The translations under genes and the position numbers were made by a program. From contig MU271144.1 of assembly GCA_021432605.1 (NCBI GenBank), positions 372,001 through 436,000 of the forward strand: DNA of 64,000 bases, read 5' to 3'. Position 1 is the stretch's first letter. Each line of letters starts with the position of its first letter. The stretch comes from Coniochaeta sp. PMI_546 (Eukaryota; Ascomycota; Sordariomycetes; Coniochaetales; Coniochaetaceae). Shown in pieces: positions 34,970-45,914 of this stretch. The notes under the pieces are model-generated. The model saw nothing but the letters and a program-made list of their open reading frames with translations. It had not been told where the DNA came from and searched no databases.

Positions 34970-36275
34970 GCACAGCGGAGCAGCTCCGTGGCTTTTCACT
35001 TGCCCCTTTTCCCCCTTCTGTGTACTCGTTTTGTTTTTGGTTGTCTTGTTGGGCGATAAACTGTTGGCTTTTGAAGTTATTATTACGACACTCTTCTGAG
35101 TTTCACTGTACCTGATGTTAGTAGCGTAAGGTAGTATTGACGCAACGTAGCACTTGCAACTCAAGTTATTCTGGCCTCACTAGGCCTCGCCTACAACTTT
35201 CCAAAACCCTGAGGACACTGAGCCTGCACATGACCACTAGCAACTGACCACTCACGGCACCCTATTAACCTAAATGTTGGTGCGTATTGTCATCCATGCG
35301 GTGGGACGGAGTGGCACAGTGGTAACAGAGCGGCCCGAATTGGCCCAGAGTCTGCCAGCGATCCCTGGGAGGTCGCAAGTTCAATCCATTGATTCGAGTC
35401 CGTTTCCTACAGGTGCATACCCATGCATTCGTCTCGACGACTCCCGTAGTGTGTTAGAGGTATTGATGATATGGCTTTTAAAATGACTCTTGGCCCACAT
35501 GCTTGAGGAACTGGGATCCTATATTTTTTCAAGTTCCTCTGTTTGTAAACAAGGTATCTGCACTTGGGGTTGAGCTTTATCTGCTTAACCAGTCAGGCGC
35601 AGCCTCCACGGACCTGCGTTGGCCTCTCGGTGTGCCATAGGCCAACTTCCAACGGCCGCGGGCCACCGTACTGGCAACCTGTATTAGGTTCCCGCCTCTG
35701 ATGAGGAGGCCAACACCGAGTGCGAGGCAGCTGCAGCAGAGTTGCGTCACAAAATGTATCTTGGTTGCAAAACAGGGCGACTATCGCTGGCCAATGAGAA
35801 CCTTCGAACGCGCGTTCATGGACCGGCCTGACTGACTTCCCACACTTAAAAAGGGATGCAGCCCCCCTCGTCGGCCCAGATATCACCAACTCTTGTCTCA
35901 TAGAAGGCTTGCTAAGTTGCCAACATGGAATCCACTACCGCTGAAGAGAGGTGAGTACCATTTTTGAGGCCTGTTCACTTATAGTATCGCGTTCCAAGAA
36001 CTACTATTATTACCTCTAAATTAGTTGGTTCTCTACTGTCGATGGTTTCTGTTATGCTTGAAGGGCACGATGCTGCACCTCGCAGCCGTCATAGTAGTAT
36101 GACTATATATATACATATCCCTCATCAGAGTTCTAGCTCTGGAGAGTCATTGAAGCCGTTCTAGTTACAGAAACAAGTGTATCATCTTCCATTATTCGAC
36201 AGCCATTCTCATTATCAAACCAAAAACATCCCGACCTCCAAACTTCGTTGTACTTCTCTTTATTCAAAGCCTAGC
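34970..36275. other. Intergenic region with a tRNA-like relic
   Basis: It contains the tRNA-like element described separately. A short possible first exon (35925-35950, MESTTAEER followed by GTGAGT) has no visible continuation. Nothing else is supported. Confidence 0.45.
35312..35401 (+). repeat. tRNA-derived relic or SINE-like head
   Basis: A good A-box match (TGGCACAGTGG, 35312-35322) is followed 69 nt later by a B-box match of 10 of 11 (GATTCGAGTCC, 35391-35401). The intervening sequence does not fold into a convincing cloverleaf, so a functional tRNA is unlikely. Confidence 0.4.
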
Positions 36276-36337
36276 GTATACCTTGATACCCCCTTTTGTT
36301 TTTTTGGGACGGGACGGCCTTGCAACCGTCACCGCAG
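36276..36337 (+). repeat. Intron-like element, copy 1, just before the subtilisin-like gene
   Basis: It begins GTATACC and ends ACCGCAG, two bases before the start codon at 36340. It shares with the element at 37346-37408 the order CCTTRATACCCC, a T run, GGGAC and CARCCGTCACYGCA. It may be a spliced 5' UTR intron. Confidence 0.55.
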
Positions 36338-36339
36338 TA

Positions 36340-39189
36340 ATGCGTTTTCCTCTTCCATTCTTTCTCTCTCTCTTCCTTATCTTTGTCACTGGCGGCTCGG
36401 CTGCTGATGTTCATCGTATGTTGCACAGTCAACGATCTCCAGGCAAGGACTACTACAATATCTTTCCAACTCCAGGCAGCGACTACGATAGCACAGCATC
36501 CTTCATCAAGACAACTGTCGGAACCGATGATCTCAACCCTTGGACCGATGTAAAGCAGAACCTAGTATCGTGGACGGTTGAGGCCGACGATGACCAGGTC
36601 ACCACACTGGGCAATCATCCAGGTATCAAGCAGATTACCAAGCTGGCCCTGCCCGCTGCCGCTACCCTAACAGGTGCGGATACTACGACACAAGAGGCCG
36701 GGGGCAGCTCCTCGGCCCTCACCAACCGACAGGAAGAGGTGCAAGAATGGATTATTCTTCCGACTAACCCTGCGGACATGGTCCAGGTCAATGAAACGGC
36801 CCAGTTCCTACGGTCACTGACCGGCTCGGAGCCGACGCAGTACTTCGAAAACAATGACAAGGATTTGCAGTTTTGGCTTGTCCGCATGACAGATTCCCAG
36901 CACGACCAGGCTGTCAAGAACCCTGGCATAAGTACTGTGGGCCTCAACGTGCCTTTCACTCAAGATTCAGTGAGCGACCTGGCCGCCGCAGTTTCACTCC
37001 CAAGGTCGAAGAGAGACTTGAGTTACAGCACCCAGAAAGATGCCGTGAGAGAACTGGTTTCAATCAGTCAGCCCAGGTACGTAACCCAGTATCACGCACA
37101 GAGAGATATGGAGCGATATTATACCGTTGCGGCCGAGTGGCTGGATTAACAACCGTATGGCGTCCTGAAAAAAAGGGGTGAGTGGCGGTGTACTGACCGA
37201 GTACGATGAACCTTTAGCACAGTTCCTGACATCAGCCAACTGAGGAATTACGTCTCTGAGAGCCATCAAGGTGATAAGGTTGTCATTTACCATATCGAGC
37301 AAGGTGTCGCCTTTCTTAATCAGCCTGCAGTATGTCCCTATTCACCTTAATACCCCTTTTCTTTTTTTCTCTCTTTTTTTTTGGGACAGCTTTACAGCCG
37401 TCACTGCAGTCCCTATTCACGCTAGACTCACGGCTAAGCTACTGCCCTTGCCTCATCCTATCGCTAATCTTTTATAGGAATTTCCCCATGTCTCAGCAGA
37501 ACACCTCTTTACTCCTGTAGCTAGAATGGAAGGAAAGAAAGCTGGGGAGGACAACTCGATAGGCGGAATGCCTTTTCACGGCACCTGTACCGCCGACAAG
37601 GCGCTTGGTGCACAATACGGGGCCGCCAAGAAGGCCACCCTCACCACTGTTGTGATGGCCAGGGCCATGTTAGCTGAGATACTCTCTGCCTTCAGCCAGA
37701 TCGCGACTGACCTACGAAACCACCCCGAGCGCCGCAAGTTCAGCGTCGTCACTATGTCTTTGAGCGGACCAACCGTAAACTCAGGACATCCTTTGACGAC
37801 ATACCTGCGCAGCACCATCGAATCTGTCATGAAAATGGACGTGCCTGTTGTTGTCAGTGCCGGAAACAACGCCATGCAACCTGGACATGAGCTTGTCGAC
37901 AGCATGCCGGCGGCCTTCGCTGCGCCAGACTATCCACTGATTGTAGTCGGGTCGTCTAACGCTGCCGGTCAGAGGTCTGTTTTCTCTCAGAGGGGCCCTC
38001 AAGTTACGATTCATGCCGTGGGCGAGGATATCACATGTATTCAGAAAGACAGCAATCAGCCCCCAGCTACGAAGCTTCGAGGAACCTCGTTTTGTGAGTC
38101 TTGTCATCACTGCTGAGGCGTCCGCCACTTCGTTCACTACTGACAGGATCTTGTGCACCTCTAGCCGCGCCATTAGTCGCTGGCGAGATAGCGAACTTGC
38201 TGTCCTACGATACTGTGCCCTTCAACTCGAGCGACGGCAACCTAGTTCGGAGCGTGCGCGACTACCTCGTCAACAGCCCCGCCGCCGGCTGGCCGCGCAA
38301 GCCGACAGACGTACGCGTGCTCTGGAACGGCGTCACCGAAGCCAACAACCCCAAGGAATCTCCCCCCAATCCCATGTCGTCACCTCCCCAGCCCGTCGTA
38401 AGCAAGACCTGCGCCGGCCTGGCGGCCGCAAAGTACGTCGGCCGCGAGACCCTCCGGTCCATCATCGAAGACCACTTCTGCCCCGACGCCGTCGCCCAGG
38501 GCGGGCTCGACAAGGACTCCGGCTCGATCTCGCGCCGCTACAACCAGGGCACGATGGACGAGGTGGCCCTGGGGATCGACTATGCTCCTGGCCAGGACTT
38601 CAGGCCCAACATGCCGGACTGCGTGCGCTACCTGCTCGCCGAGCTGACCGATGGGTGCGACGGGAACGATCCCGACAACAACCCGGAGAACTACAAGGGC
38701 GGGGGCACGATGAAGGTCGGTCCCGTGGCGTATCAGATATGGCCCCAGGCGGTGCGGCAGTCGGCCAAGTCGGGGCTGCAGGGCGGGTGCGACGGGACTT
38801 ACAAGTTCTTGTGGGATGAGTTTACCATGTGGGGCCACGGGTTTGCGAGCAGTGATTCCGGCGCGGCGCTGAAGGGACAGGTGGATGACTGCGCGCTGTG
38901 GCCCGATACGTGGGATTTTCAGTACGACACATTTGCGTTCGGCATAGGCTACTCTGCCGGTCTGCCGGGAGGATCTTCATCTCATCCGGTTGGACACATG
39001 TCAGGCACGGGCCGTGGATCACTCCCGAATGCAGCTAACCTGTCCGCGCACGCCATTTGGCAACGTAAGATAACCAAGCTATTGCATCAGCATCGAAACC
39101 TTGTAAGCTCAACCAACTACATAATCCTTGGCTGGAGTATTGATCCCGGAAGTATCTTTTCTTGGCCGCGTTGGTCATTAGCTCGATAG
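36340..39189 (+). CDS. Secreted subtilisin-like (S8) protein fused to a Cys-rich C-terminal domain
   Basis: The model is join(36340..37076, 37218..37329, 37478..38093, 38165..39189), 829 aa. The signal peptide is MRFPLPFFLSLFLIFVTGGSA. The subtilase region lies at about residues 245-520: the Asp block reads VVIYHIEQGV, with Glu or Gln where the catalytic Asp is usual; the His block is FHGTCTA; the oxyanion Asn is in VVVSAGNN. The Ser block GTSFSAPLVAGEIANLL is restored by splicing at 38093/38165. After a Pro/Ser linker (about residue 575) comes a domain with six Cys, also found at 31845-32560. Similarity to that copy stops at WDFQY (base about 38925), and the last 88 residues are unrelated, so the C-terminus seems replaced. 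It may be a catalytically weak or inactive protease. Confidence 0.75.
37334..37420 (+). repeat. Intron-like element, copy 2, flanked by a 12-bp direct repeat
   Basis: The direct repeat GTCCCTATTCAC occurs at 37334-37345 and 37409-37420. The 63 bp between them (37346-37408) resemble the element at 36281-36336. It lies inside intron 2 of the subtilisin-like gene (37330-37477), starts 16 nt after the donor, and ends in TGCAG across its right junction. Confidence 0.7.
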
Positions 39190-39665
39190 CCACACAGCCA
39201 GTCATGTCCCCGTCACGAACACACAAGCCACATCGGGGCCGAATTCCCGGGACTATGGTCTTGGACTGGCACTCCTCCAACGGCCGCCGGGCTGTCAAGC
39301 CCGTAGTGCGCCGGCCTAAGACGGCATGTGCGCCGTGCCAACAGCAGAACAGCTTACAACCTCGGAGGATGAATCGATCACCCGCTTGTCTGAAACAGGC
39401 CAACCTGGAATACGTACGCGAAGTGGTGGCCAATTTCAGGAAATTCTTCCGTCTAACCACCGTATTCGATGAGAAGCAGCCATCTGAGCGGCTATAAAGT
39501 AATAAGGGATAGAGAACGAGCATGGGATTTATCCTTCAATGACAGTGCATTCTCTCTGTAACCGACTGATTCTATAACCGGTGCTCAACGACCTCCCTGA
39601 GATATCCGCTGCGAGGACTCCGGTAAAGGTCCTTAGCGCTTGTCCACTCGACTACCAGTGGGTAA
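39190..39665. other. Intergenic region, no supported gene
   Basis: Overlapping short frames exist on both strands (39162-39497 plus, 39035-39523 minus). Neither shows splice signals, codon bias or a known domain. Confidence 0.4.
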
Positions 39666-40079
39666 TCTCAGACGCGTCTGACACGTACTCGCCCTTCTCT
39701 CCCTTCAGAGAATCTTCAAGCTCCCGATACTGCCTTCTCGATCCTGTACCACGTCGCTTGCGATCCTCAGAATCAGCTCGTCCTTGCCACATTTCCTACG
39801 CGCCACGGCCTAGAAGCCATCCAGGTTCTCGGTGCTGACGACCCCGACGACGAGCTTCCGCAGGTCTGCAAACTTGTAGTTGCTGGACCCGATGTTGAGC
39901 TCGACCGCAACCAGTCCCCGGAGGACAAACTGCCGCCTCGCGCCTACCTCATGGCTTCTGGCAAATTCTGGAGATGGCTTGATGACTTGGTGGATGGGGT
40001 TCGGCTACTAGCGCTGCCACAAGCAGACTTTTATAGCCTTCCACTTCCAGACACTGAGCTTGTGGTCAAGGCCGAGTGA
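39666..40079 (+). CDS. Orphan exon-like coding fragment of unknown family
   Basis: The frame is open from 39666 to the TGA at 40077-40079, with coding-like composition, for example DPQNQLVLATFPTRHGLEA, GADDPDDELPQVCK and WRWLDDLVDGVRLLALPQAD. A splice acceptor-like TTCAG sits at about 39704-39708. No start codon or upstream exon could be assigned. A 71-bp part is copied at 31005-31075. I do not recognise the family. It may be the 3' exon of a gene or a remnant. Confidence 0.4.
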   Translation, partial: SQTRLTRTRPSLPSENLQAPDTAFSILYHVACDPQNQLVLATFPTRHGLEAIQVLGADDPDDELPQVCKLVVAGPDVELDRNQSPEDKLPPRAYLMASGKFWRWLDDLVDGVRLLALPQADFYSLPLPDTELVVKAE

Positions 40080-40891
40080 TGCATTGCCGCCGTTGCTGCA
40101 GAATACACACACAGCTCGAGTCTGAATGTGAAAGCTGCCCGGCCGTAGAAAGTTGCATTGCTTTGCACGCGAGGTTCAACCTATTTAATGCAGTGAACGA
40201 AGAGGTGTGCAGAGGGACGGTAAAAATGAGTTACAGGGAGACGCTGGTGCGTAGGAACGTCACATTACAAATAGGTGAGAAAGGAATGACAACGCCCTGT
40301 TTTCCCTTTCTGCACCAAATCATCCAGATGTCCGCCTGGCTCAACTCCAGCTACGACGCTGTGGTTTTGCACGGTCGTTACCATACCTACACTAGGCCCA
40401 GTGACTTCCCCCCCGTGGCATCGGGCCGCATCGGGCCGCCTTAATTAATCCTCGCCAAGGTCGTCTCTGTAGATCAGAGAGGGGAACTGGTAGTAGCAAT
40501 GCATCAAGCCGAACATTAAGCCGGCACAGGAAGAGTCGACCCCCAGACCGTATACCAGAAACGTACTATACGGCCACCTGAATTCGCCCCGACCGATGAT
40601 TAGCCTGTGGTAGGAAGACACCATTGGAGGAAGATCTAGAATCATGAGAAGCATATACGGGTGAGAAGCCGGGCTTTAAATTTATCTTACATAGACTTTT
40701 GAACATTGCAATAACGATAACCAGGAAAGCTATGTTTCCGCACACTCTCACCTGCGCGCCGGAGGCCTGCAACGGATACAGGACGCTCCGAGAAACTCTC
40801 TCTGCGAACGCCTTTAAGAAGCCCGATCCATCGCCAATCGCATATGGGGGTTCTTCTCCTTGGCAATCTTGACTTGCCACTCTTCTCGAAA
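40080..40891. other. Intergenic region upstream of the GH2 gene
   Basis: No supported gene. The direct repeat GCATCGGGCCGCATCGGGCCGCC occurs at 40419-40441. The promoter of the GH2 gene lies toward the right end. Confidence 0.45.
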
Positions 40892-43531
40892 ATGGCATCT
40901 CAGGATTTCGGCATACACCCGTCTCGGCTGGTCCTTCTAGGCCTGGTGCTGCTTCTCCTAAATCACCTCGCAGGCGCCATCTCCATCACCGGCAATACGC
41001 GAGATGACGCCGTCACCGCCGGTCGTGAGCGCCTCAGCCTCAACGCTGGCTGGCGTTTCCGCCGCACCACTGACAATCCAGACAGTTTGACGTACGCAAA
41101 GATGAAGTCGTGGATCATGCCCTCAGCCAATGCCTTTATAAAGAACGCTTCTAAACGCTACGTACGGCCCGCGGAGCAGCCAGCCAACGTGACGTTCGCG
41201 CAAGCTACTTTCGCCGACAGCGCGTGGGATGTGGTCGACCTGCCGCACGATTGGGCCGTGAAAGGACCATTCTACACCGGACGTAACCCTACCGTTGGTG
41301 CCGGTATGGGCCGTCTTCCGAGCCAGGGTGTTGCCTGGTATCGTCGTACATTTGCGCTTTCCGGAGCAGATGCAGGCAAAGCGATATATCTTGACGTCGA
41401 CGGCGCGATGTCGTATGCCATGGTTTGGTTAAATGGCCAGTTTGTCGGTGGGTGGCCGTATGGTTACGCCTCATGGCGCCTTGATCTCACGCCGTACGTG
41501 GCCCAGGGTGATAATGTCGTCGCCATCAGGTTAGACAATGCCGTGGATAACTCGCGATGGTATCCTGGCGCTGGCATCTACCGTAACGTGTGGCTCACGA
41601 AGGTGCACCCGATTCATGTCGGCCAGACGGGCACGTATATAGTCTCGCGGGAGGTCTCAACCGCATCGGCGGTGCTCGACCTCGTCGTACAGGTTGACAA
41701 CACAGCAACAAATGGCTCCATTGAGATCCAGGTCGGCACCGATGTCCACGTGTATGACGCGGCCACCAGAAGGACTGGAGAAAAGGTCGCCGAATTTCCC
41801 AAGGTGACGCTCAACATCGATGCGGGTAAGACTAAGGCTGCGAACGCGTCAGTCACGCTACAGGATCCACAGCTCTGGGGCCCGCCGCCAACGCAGAAAC
41901 CCAATATGTATATCGCTGTGACGACGCTCTCGCTAGGCATTGAAGTGATCGATACGTATGAGACGCGGTTTGGCGTCCGAACACTCGATTACAAGAACGA
42001 TGGCCTACGAGTCAATGGCGAAAAGATCTACCTCCACGGTCTCTGCCAGCATCATGACTTGGGCTCCCTTGGCTCGGCATTCAATATTAGGGCGGCGGAG
42101 CGGCAGCTGGAGATGCTCCAGAACATGGGTGCCAACGCTATCCGGACGTCGCATAACCCGCCTGCCCCAGAGCTGCTTGACCTGACCGACCGTCTGGGCT
42201 TCGTGGTTCTTGATGAGATTTTCGATACGTGGAACAGTCATAAGACGCGAAACGACTTCCAGACCATATTTGCTGATTGGCACGAGCCCGATCTCCGTGC
42301 CTTTGTCCGTCGCGACCGCAACCACCCTTCCATCTTCGCCTGGAGCTTCGGCAACGAGCTATCGGAGCAGGGCAGCGCCCAGGGTGGTAGCACAGCCAGC
42401 GAGCTGAAAGTGATTGTCAATGAAGAGGACCCGACGCGCCGGACGACAGTGGCAATGAATAGCGCAGGGCCGAACAGTGCCCTCGCCTCAGTTATCGACC
42501 TCATCGGTCTCAATTATCAGGGTGAAGGTGTTCGTACCAATGGCGAGCAGTACCCAGCCTTCCGCTCCAAGTTCCCCGACAAGATGCTCTTCAGCACCGA
42601 GAGCGCGTCAGCCATCAGCTCACGCGGCCAGTACATGTTCCCCGTGGCCGACAGCAACAACGCCAAGGTCAGCGGCAGTCAGGGCGGTGACCCGATGGCA
42701 AAACAGGTCAATGCGTACGACATCTACGCAGTAGATTGGGGCGCATCGGCGGACCGCGTCTTCGAGGTGCAGGACCGCTACTCATATGTCGCCGGCGAGT
42801 TCGTGTGGACCGGCTGGGACTACATTGGCGAGCCGACTCCCTACGACACGCGCAGCAGCTACTTTGGCATCATCGACCTTGCCGGGTTTCCCAAAGACCG
42901 CTACTATCTCTATCAGTCGCGCTGGAAGCCCGACCTGCAGATGGCCCATATCCTGCCGCACTGGAACTGGCCTGACCGGCTCGGTAAGGTGACGCCCGTG
43001 CACGTCTTTTCAGCAGGTAACGAAGCCGAGCTGTTCCTTAACGGCAAGTCGTTGGGAAAGCAAAAGAAGAAGAACCTCACATACCGGTTTCGCTGGGATA
43101 ACGTCACATACGAGGCCGGCGAGCTGCGCGTTGTGACCTACAAGGACGGCAAGGATTGGGCGAACGCCACGGTGCGCACGCCGGGCGCCGCTGCAGGACT
43201 GCAGCTGTCGACGTACAAAAACCGGACGACCATCCAAGCAGACGGTGCGGACCTATCGTTCATTACGGCCGCGGTGGTGGACGACAAGGGCGAATTTGTC
43301 GCGACGGCTACAGACAATATAGCGTTCTCGGTTAAGGGGCCTGGTGAGATCTTGTCGACGGATAACGGTGACGCGACGGACTACGTGGCGTTCCCGTCCA
43401 AGGAACGCAAGGCGTTTGCCGGTCTTGCACTGGCGATCGTGAAGGCCAAGACGGGCGCTACGGAGCCGATCACCGTGACGGCTGAGGCGAAAGGCCTGAA
43501 GGCTGCTGCGATTACAATCAATGTAGCATAA
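40892..43531 (+). CDS. Secreted glycoside hydrolase family 2 (beta-galactosidase-like)
   Basis: A single exon of 879 aa. The ATG at 40892 gives a signal peptide (about LVLLGLVLLLLNHLAGAIS); an in-frame ATG at 40844 would add 16 residues in front and weaken it. Domain order is sugar-binding jelly roll (LSLNAGWRFRR, VDLPHDWAVKGP, AWYRRTF), immunoglobulin-like domain, TIM barrel and C-terminal beta domains. The acid/base Glu is about residue 489 (SFGNELSEQG) and the nucleophile about residue 570 (LFSTESASA). The motif RTSHNPPAPELLDL marks the barrel. It should remove beta-linked sugars from plant or microbial polysaccharides outside the cell. The lack of introns is unusual here but not decisive for transfer. 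Confidence 0.9.
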   Translation: MASQDFGIHPSRLVLLGLVLLLLNHLAGAISITGNTRDDAVTAGRERLSLNAGWRFRRTTDNPDSLTYAKMKSWIMPSANAFIKNASKRYVRPAEQPANVTFAQATFADSAWDVVDLPHDWAVKGPFYTGRNPTVGAGMGRLPSQGVAWYRRTFALSGADAGKAIYLDVDGAMSYAMVWLNGQFVGGWPYGYASWRLDLTPYVAQGDNVVAIRLDNAVDNSRWYPGAGIYRNVWLTKVHPIHVGQTGTYIVSREVSTASAVLDLVVQVDNTATNGSIEIQVGTDVHVYDAATRRTGEKVAEFPKVTLNIDAGKTKAANASVTLQDPQLWGPPPTQKPNMYIAVTTLSLGIEVIDTYETRFGVRTLDYKNDGLRVNGEKIYLHGLCQHHDLGSLGSAFNIRAAERQLEMLQNMGANAIRTSHNPPAPELLDLTDRLGFVVLDEIFDTWNSHKTRNDFQTIFADWHEPDLRAFVRRDRNHPSIFAWSFGNELSEQGSAQGGSTASELKVIVNEEDPTRRTTVAMNSAGPNSALASVIDLIGLNYQGEGVRTNGEQYPAFRSKFPDKMLFSTESASAISSRGQYMFPVADSNNAKVSGSQGGDPMAKQVNAYDIYAVDWGASADRVFEVQDRYSYVAGEFVWTGWDYIGEPTPYDTRSSYFGIIDLAGFPKDRYYLYQSRWKPDLQMAHILPHWNWPDRLGKVTPVHVFSAGNEAELFLNGKSLGKQKKKNLTYRFRWDNVTYEAGELRVVTYKDGKDWANATVRTPGAAAGLQLSTYKNRTTIQADGADLSFITAAVVDDKGEFVATATDNIAFSVKGPGEILSTDNGDATDYVAFPSKERKAFAGLALAIVKAKTGATEPITVTAEAKGLKAAAITINVA

Positions 43532-43910
43532 ATTTTCACACCAATTCGAATCAGCTCATGACGTTCTTTGTAGCAAGCTAATTTTTTACCCATGCTCTTT
43601 TGCTTCGTTGCGATGAATTATGAACCCGCAACTAGGGGAATTTCTAACGCGAAGATCGTATATTAGTGAGGCAGCGCTGTCCTCGAGAAGTTCTCAACCG
43701 CAAATACTTCGTCAGAGTATAGTTAGTGTTGGATGGTCAGGGCATCTAAACCAACTCGTTCCTCGGGTCCAGTATTAGTACTTCAAACTCGGCACGTTCC
43801 CGTAACGCCACGAGGTGACTACCCCTTCGCCTCCCGCAAGCTTCCTATCATAGAGTAAATTGGCTCTAGTTAATCACCATGTCACTGCTCAACTCCTATC
43901 AAATTTGACA
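43532..43910. other. Convergent intergenic region
   Basis: 3' flanks of the GH2 and NmrA-like genes. Nothing recognised. Confidence 0.5.
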
Positions 43911-45143
43911 TCACTTGCTAAGCTGAGATTCCGCCCCCTTGAGGACTGCAACTCTCTCCCCGGTGTACCCGTCTCGCTTCATCCACTCCTCCATTGTTCT
44001 TGCTCTTGATGGTAGGATCTCGTCCAGGAATCCGTAGTCCTTCCTGATTAGCCCCTTATTTCCAGTACTGGCCTTATACAAGTTGAACCAGTTGGTAAAG
44101 TTCTGCTCATAGGTCTGGTTAAGCGCGGCCGGGTCCTTGATGGACTGGAATCCCACTTTGGTTTGGCCCTTCTGAGGGAGGTTTGCCCAAGCTGCCCTGT
44201 TCCAGGCCTCAACGGGCATATCCTTGTATATCGCCTTTTTACCGGTGGCTGCCGTATAAGCTGCAGCTAGAGTCTTCAGGCCGGCGTGCTCTATGGCGAT
44301 TCCGAAATCGAGACCGCGCGATTTATCTGGGTTAGAGAGGACCCAGTCAACATACCATCCAAAGTCGATCAGAGAGACAAACGGCATCTCCCCCTCCTCT
44401 CCAAGCGGTAGTTGGAACACGGCAGTGCCATCCTCCTGGAATACGGGTCCTAAGTGTTCGCTCAATGTCTCGGCATATGGCCCGGACCTTATGATAGTCC
44501 AGGCCATGGGAAAATCTTTTCCTTGCGCGTGCATCCATTCTTTTGTAGAATATATTGATTAGCCCCAACGCACTTGTGTGACGAGGGTTGCCGCTTGGTG
44601 GGTATCGACTCACCTTGAACACGCGCCTTGCCTTCGAAGTGTCCAACGTAGAGATCAGGGTCATAATTGCTCGCTTTGCCGTTATAGTCCAATCCGCTGT
44701 AAATGAGATGCTTCACTCCAGCTCTTGCGCTTAGCTCGAAGAGGCGGATGCCCCAGAACGTCTCAAGAGCCTCGCCCAGTGCAAAGCCATCAGTATTGAC
44801 GAAGACGGCGTCAGATCGAGCAGCAAGCTTGGAGAATACGTCTTGGTTGTAGCCGTACTCAGCATTGCTGGCTAGGACCTCGACATTAGGCAGGGCAGCG
44901 AGACTCTTGGCTTGTGACGACGAGGTATTGCGAGTGGTGGCGATGATATGATACCTACCCGTAGATGCGAGCACTTTGATGATGGCTTGACCTTGAGCAC
45001 CAGTGCCTATAGAGGAGAGGATTACTATTTGTGACACTCATGCGGAAAGTCCCAAGGTGGACTAGGCGACTAGGTTTGAGGATCATCAGGTGATTAGCCT
45101 ACTCACCTCCGATAACAAGAACAGTCTGTTTTAGAGTTGCCAT
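43911..45143 (-). CDS. NmrA-like NAD(P)-binding protein
   Basis: The model is complement(join(43911..44539, 44614..45006, 45107..45143)), 352 aa. Removing the first intron joins MATLKQTVLVIGG to the Rossmann motif as GGTGAQGQAIIKVL; the second intron (44540-44613) is a GTGAGT...AAAAG intron. The extended SDR fold lacks the catalytic Tyr-x-x-x-Lys, as is usual in the NmrA group, which senses or uses NAD(P). Conserved points are the strand HIIATTRN, the segment VKHLIYSGLDYNGKAS and WTIIRSGPYAETL. Such proteins act as redox sensors or isoflavone-reductase-like enzymes; the specific role is unknown. Confidence 0.87.
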
Positions 45144-45914
45144 TATTTCCTGGTAAGGTTATGAGACGATAATGTAGAAGACAGTACAGTATAGAGGCTA
45201 TGTGCCTATTATCTGATGGACTTTTTATCTTGGATATGAGTTTCTATTGCAGCCGGTGGGAAGTTATTGTCTGCGTGGGACGTCCAATTCAATTGAGGGC
45301 CCTCGTTTCAGAAACGGTTCCTCATGCTTCTCACTATATACACGGCGCCGGCAAGACTGAACATACATACAAGTATCAGCAGTTTGTAGACGTAAACCTT
45401 TCCTGTGCAAGGTATTACTAACACAGCCGAGGCGAATCAAATATTAAGAGTTCCGGGGCGCATGCGGCATCTAAAAGTCTGCTGGGTTGAGAAGTGAGGG
45501 CTATTACTAATCCCTCAGCATCAACTGGCACTGTCGAGGCATGAAATAGACGATAAGCCAATGATATTGCCTTGTGACGCCTGCCTTGGATCACTGATCA
45601 TCGCTAAACAAGATTTAAGGAAGCCGAGGGTCAGTTGTCTGTCATTTACTCATAAAATATAACGTGAACAGATATTTGTCTAATCATTCCCTTCTCGATG
45701 GCAAAACCAGGTCCGATCCTCAATTGCCAGCGACTCCGTGCTTTCGCCTCGTTACAGCTCTCCCCCCCATCCCCATGGACAGGAGTCGTTGGCTTCGTCG
45801 CTGGCTGACCCAGCTCTCAGGGCGTTTGTTACCTCCTGTAGTCAGTTCCTTTTCCTCCGAGACATCACTAGCCTCGCTTTGTGTTCCCTGTTCTGTCGGA
45901 GAGTCTGTCGACTA
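45144..45914. other. Intergenic region, no supported gene
   Basis: It includes the promoter of the NmrA-like gene. Open frames around 45664-45993 show no recognisable domain or splice structure. Confidence 0.45.

Noticed and set aside
35925-35952. Short possible first exon (MESTTAEER) followed by GTGAGT
   Set aside because: No in-frame second exon with coding character could be found before the subtilisin-like gene, so it may be chance.
39035-39523. Minus-strand 162-codon frame and an overlapping plus-strand frame with a CAPCQQQ segment
   Set aside because: The two frames contradict each other. The Cys pattern does not form a complete Zn2Cys6 cluster, and the region overlaps the replaced tail of the subtilisin-like gene.
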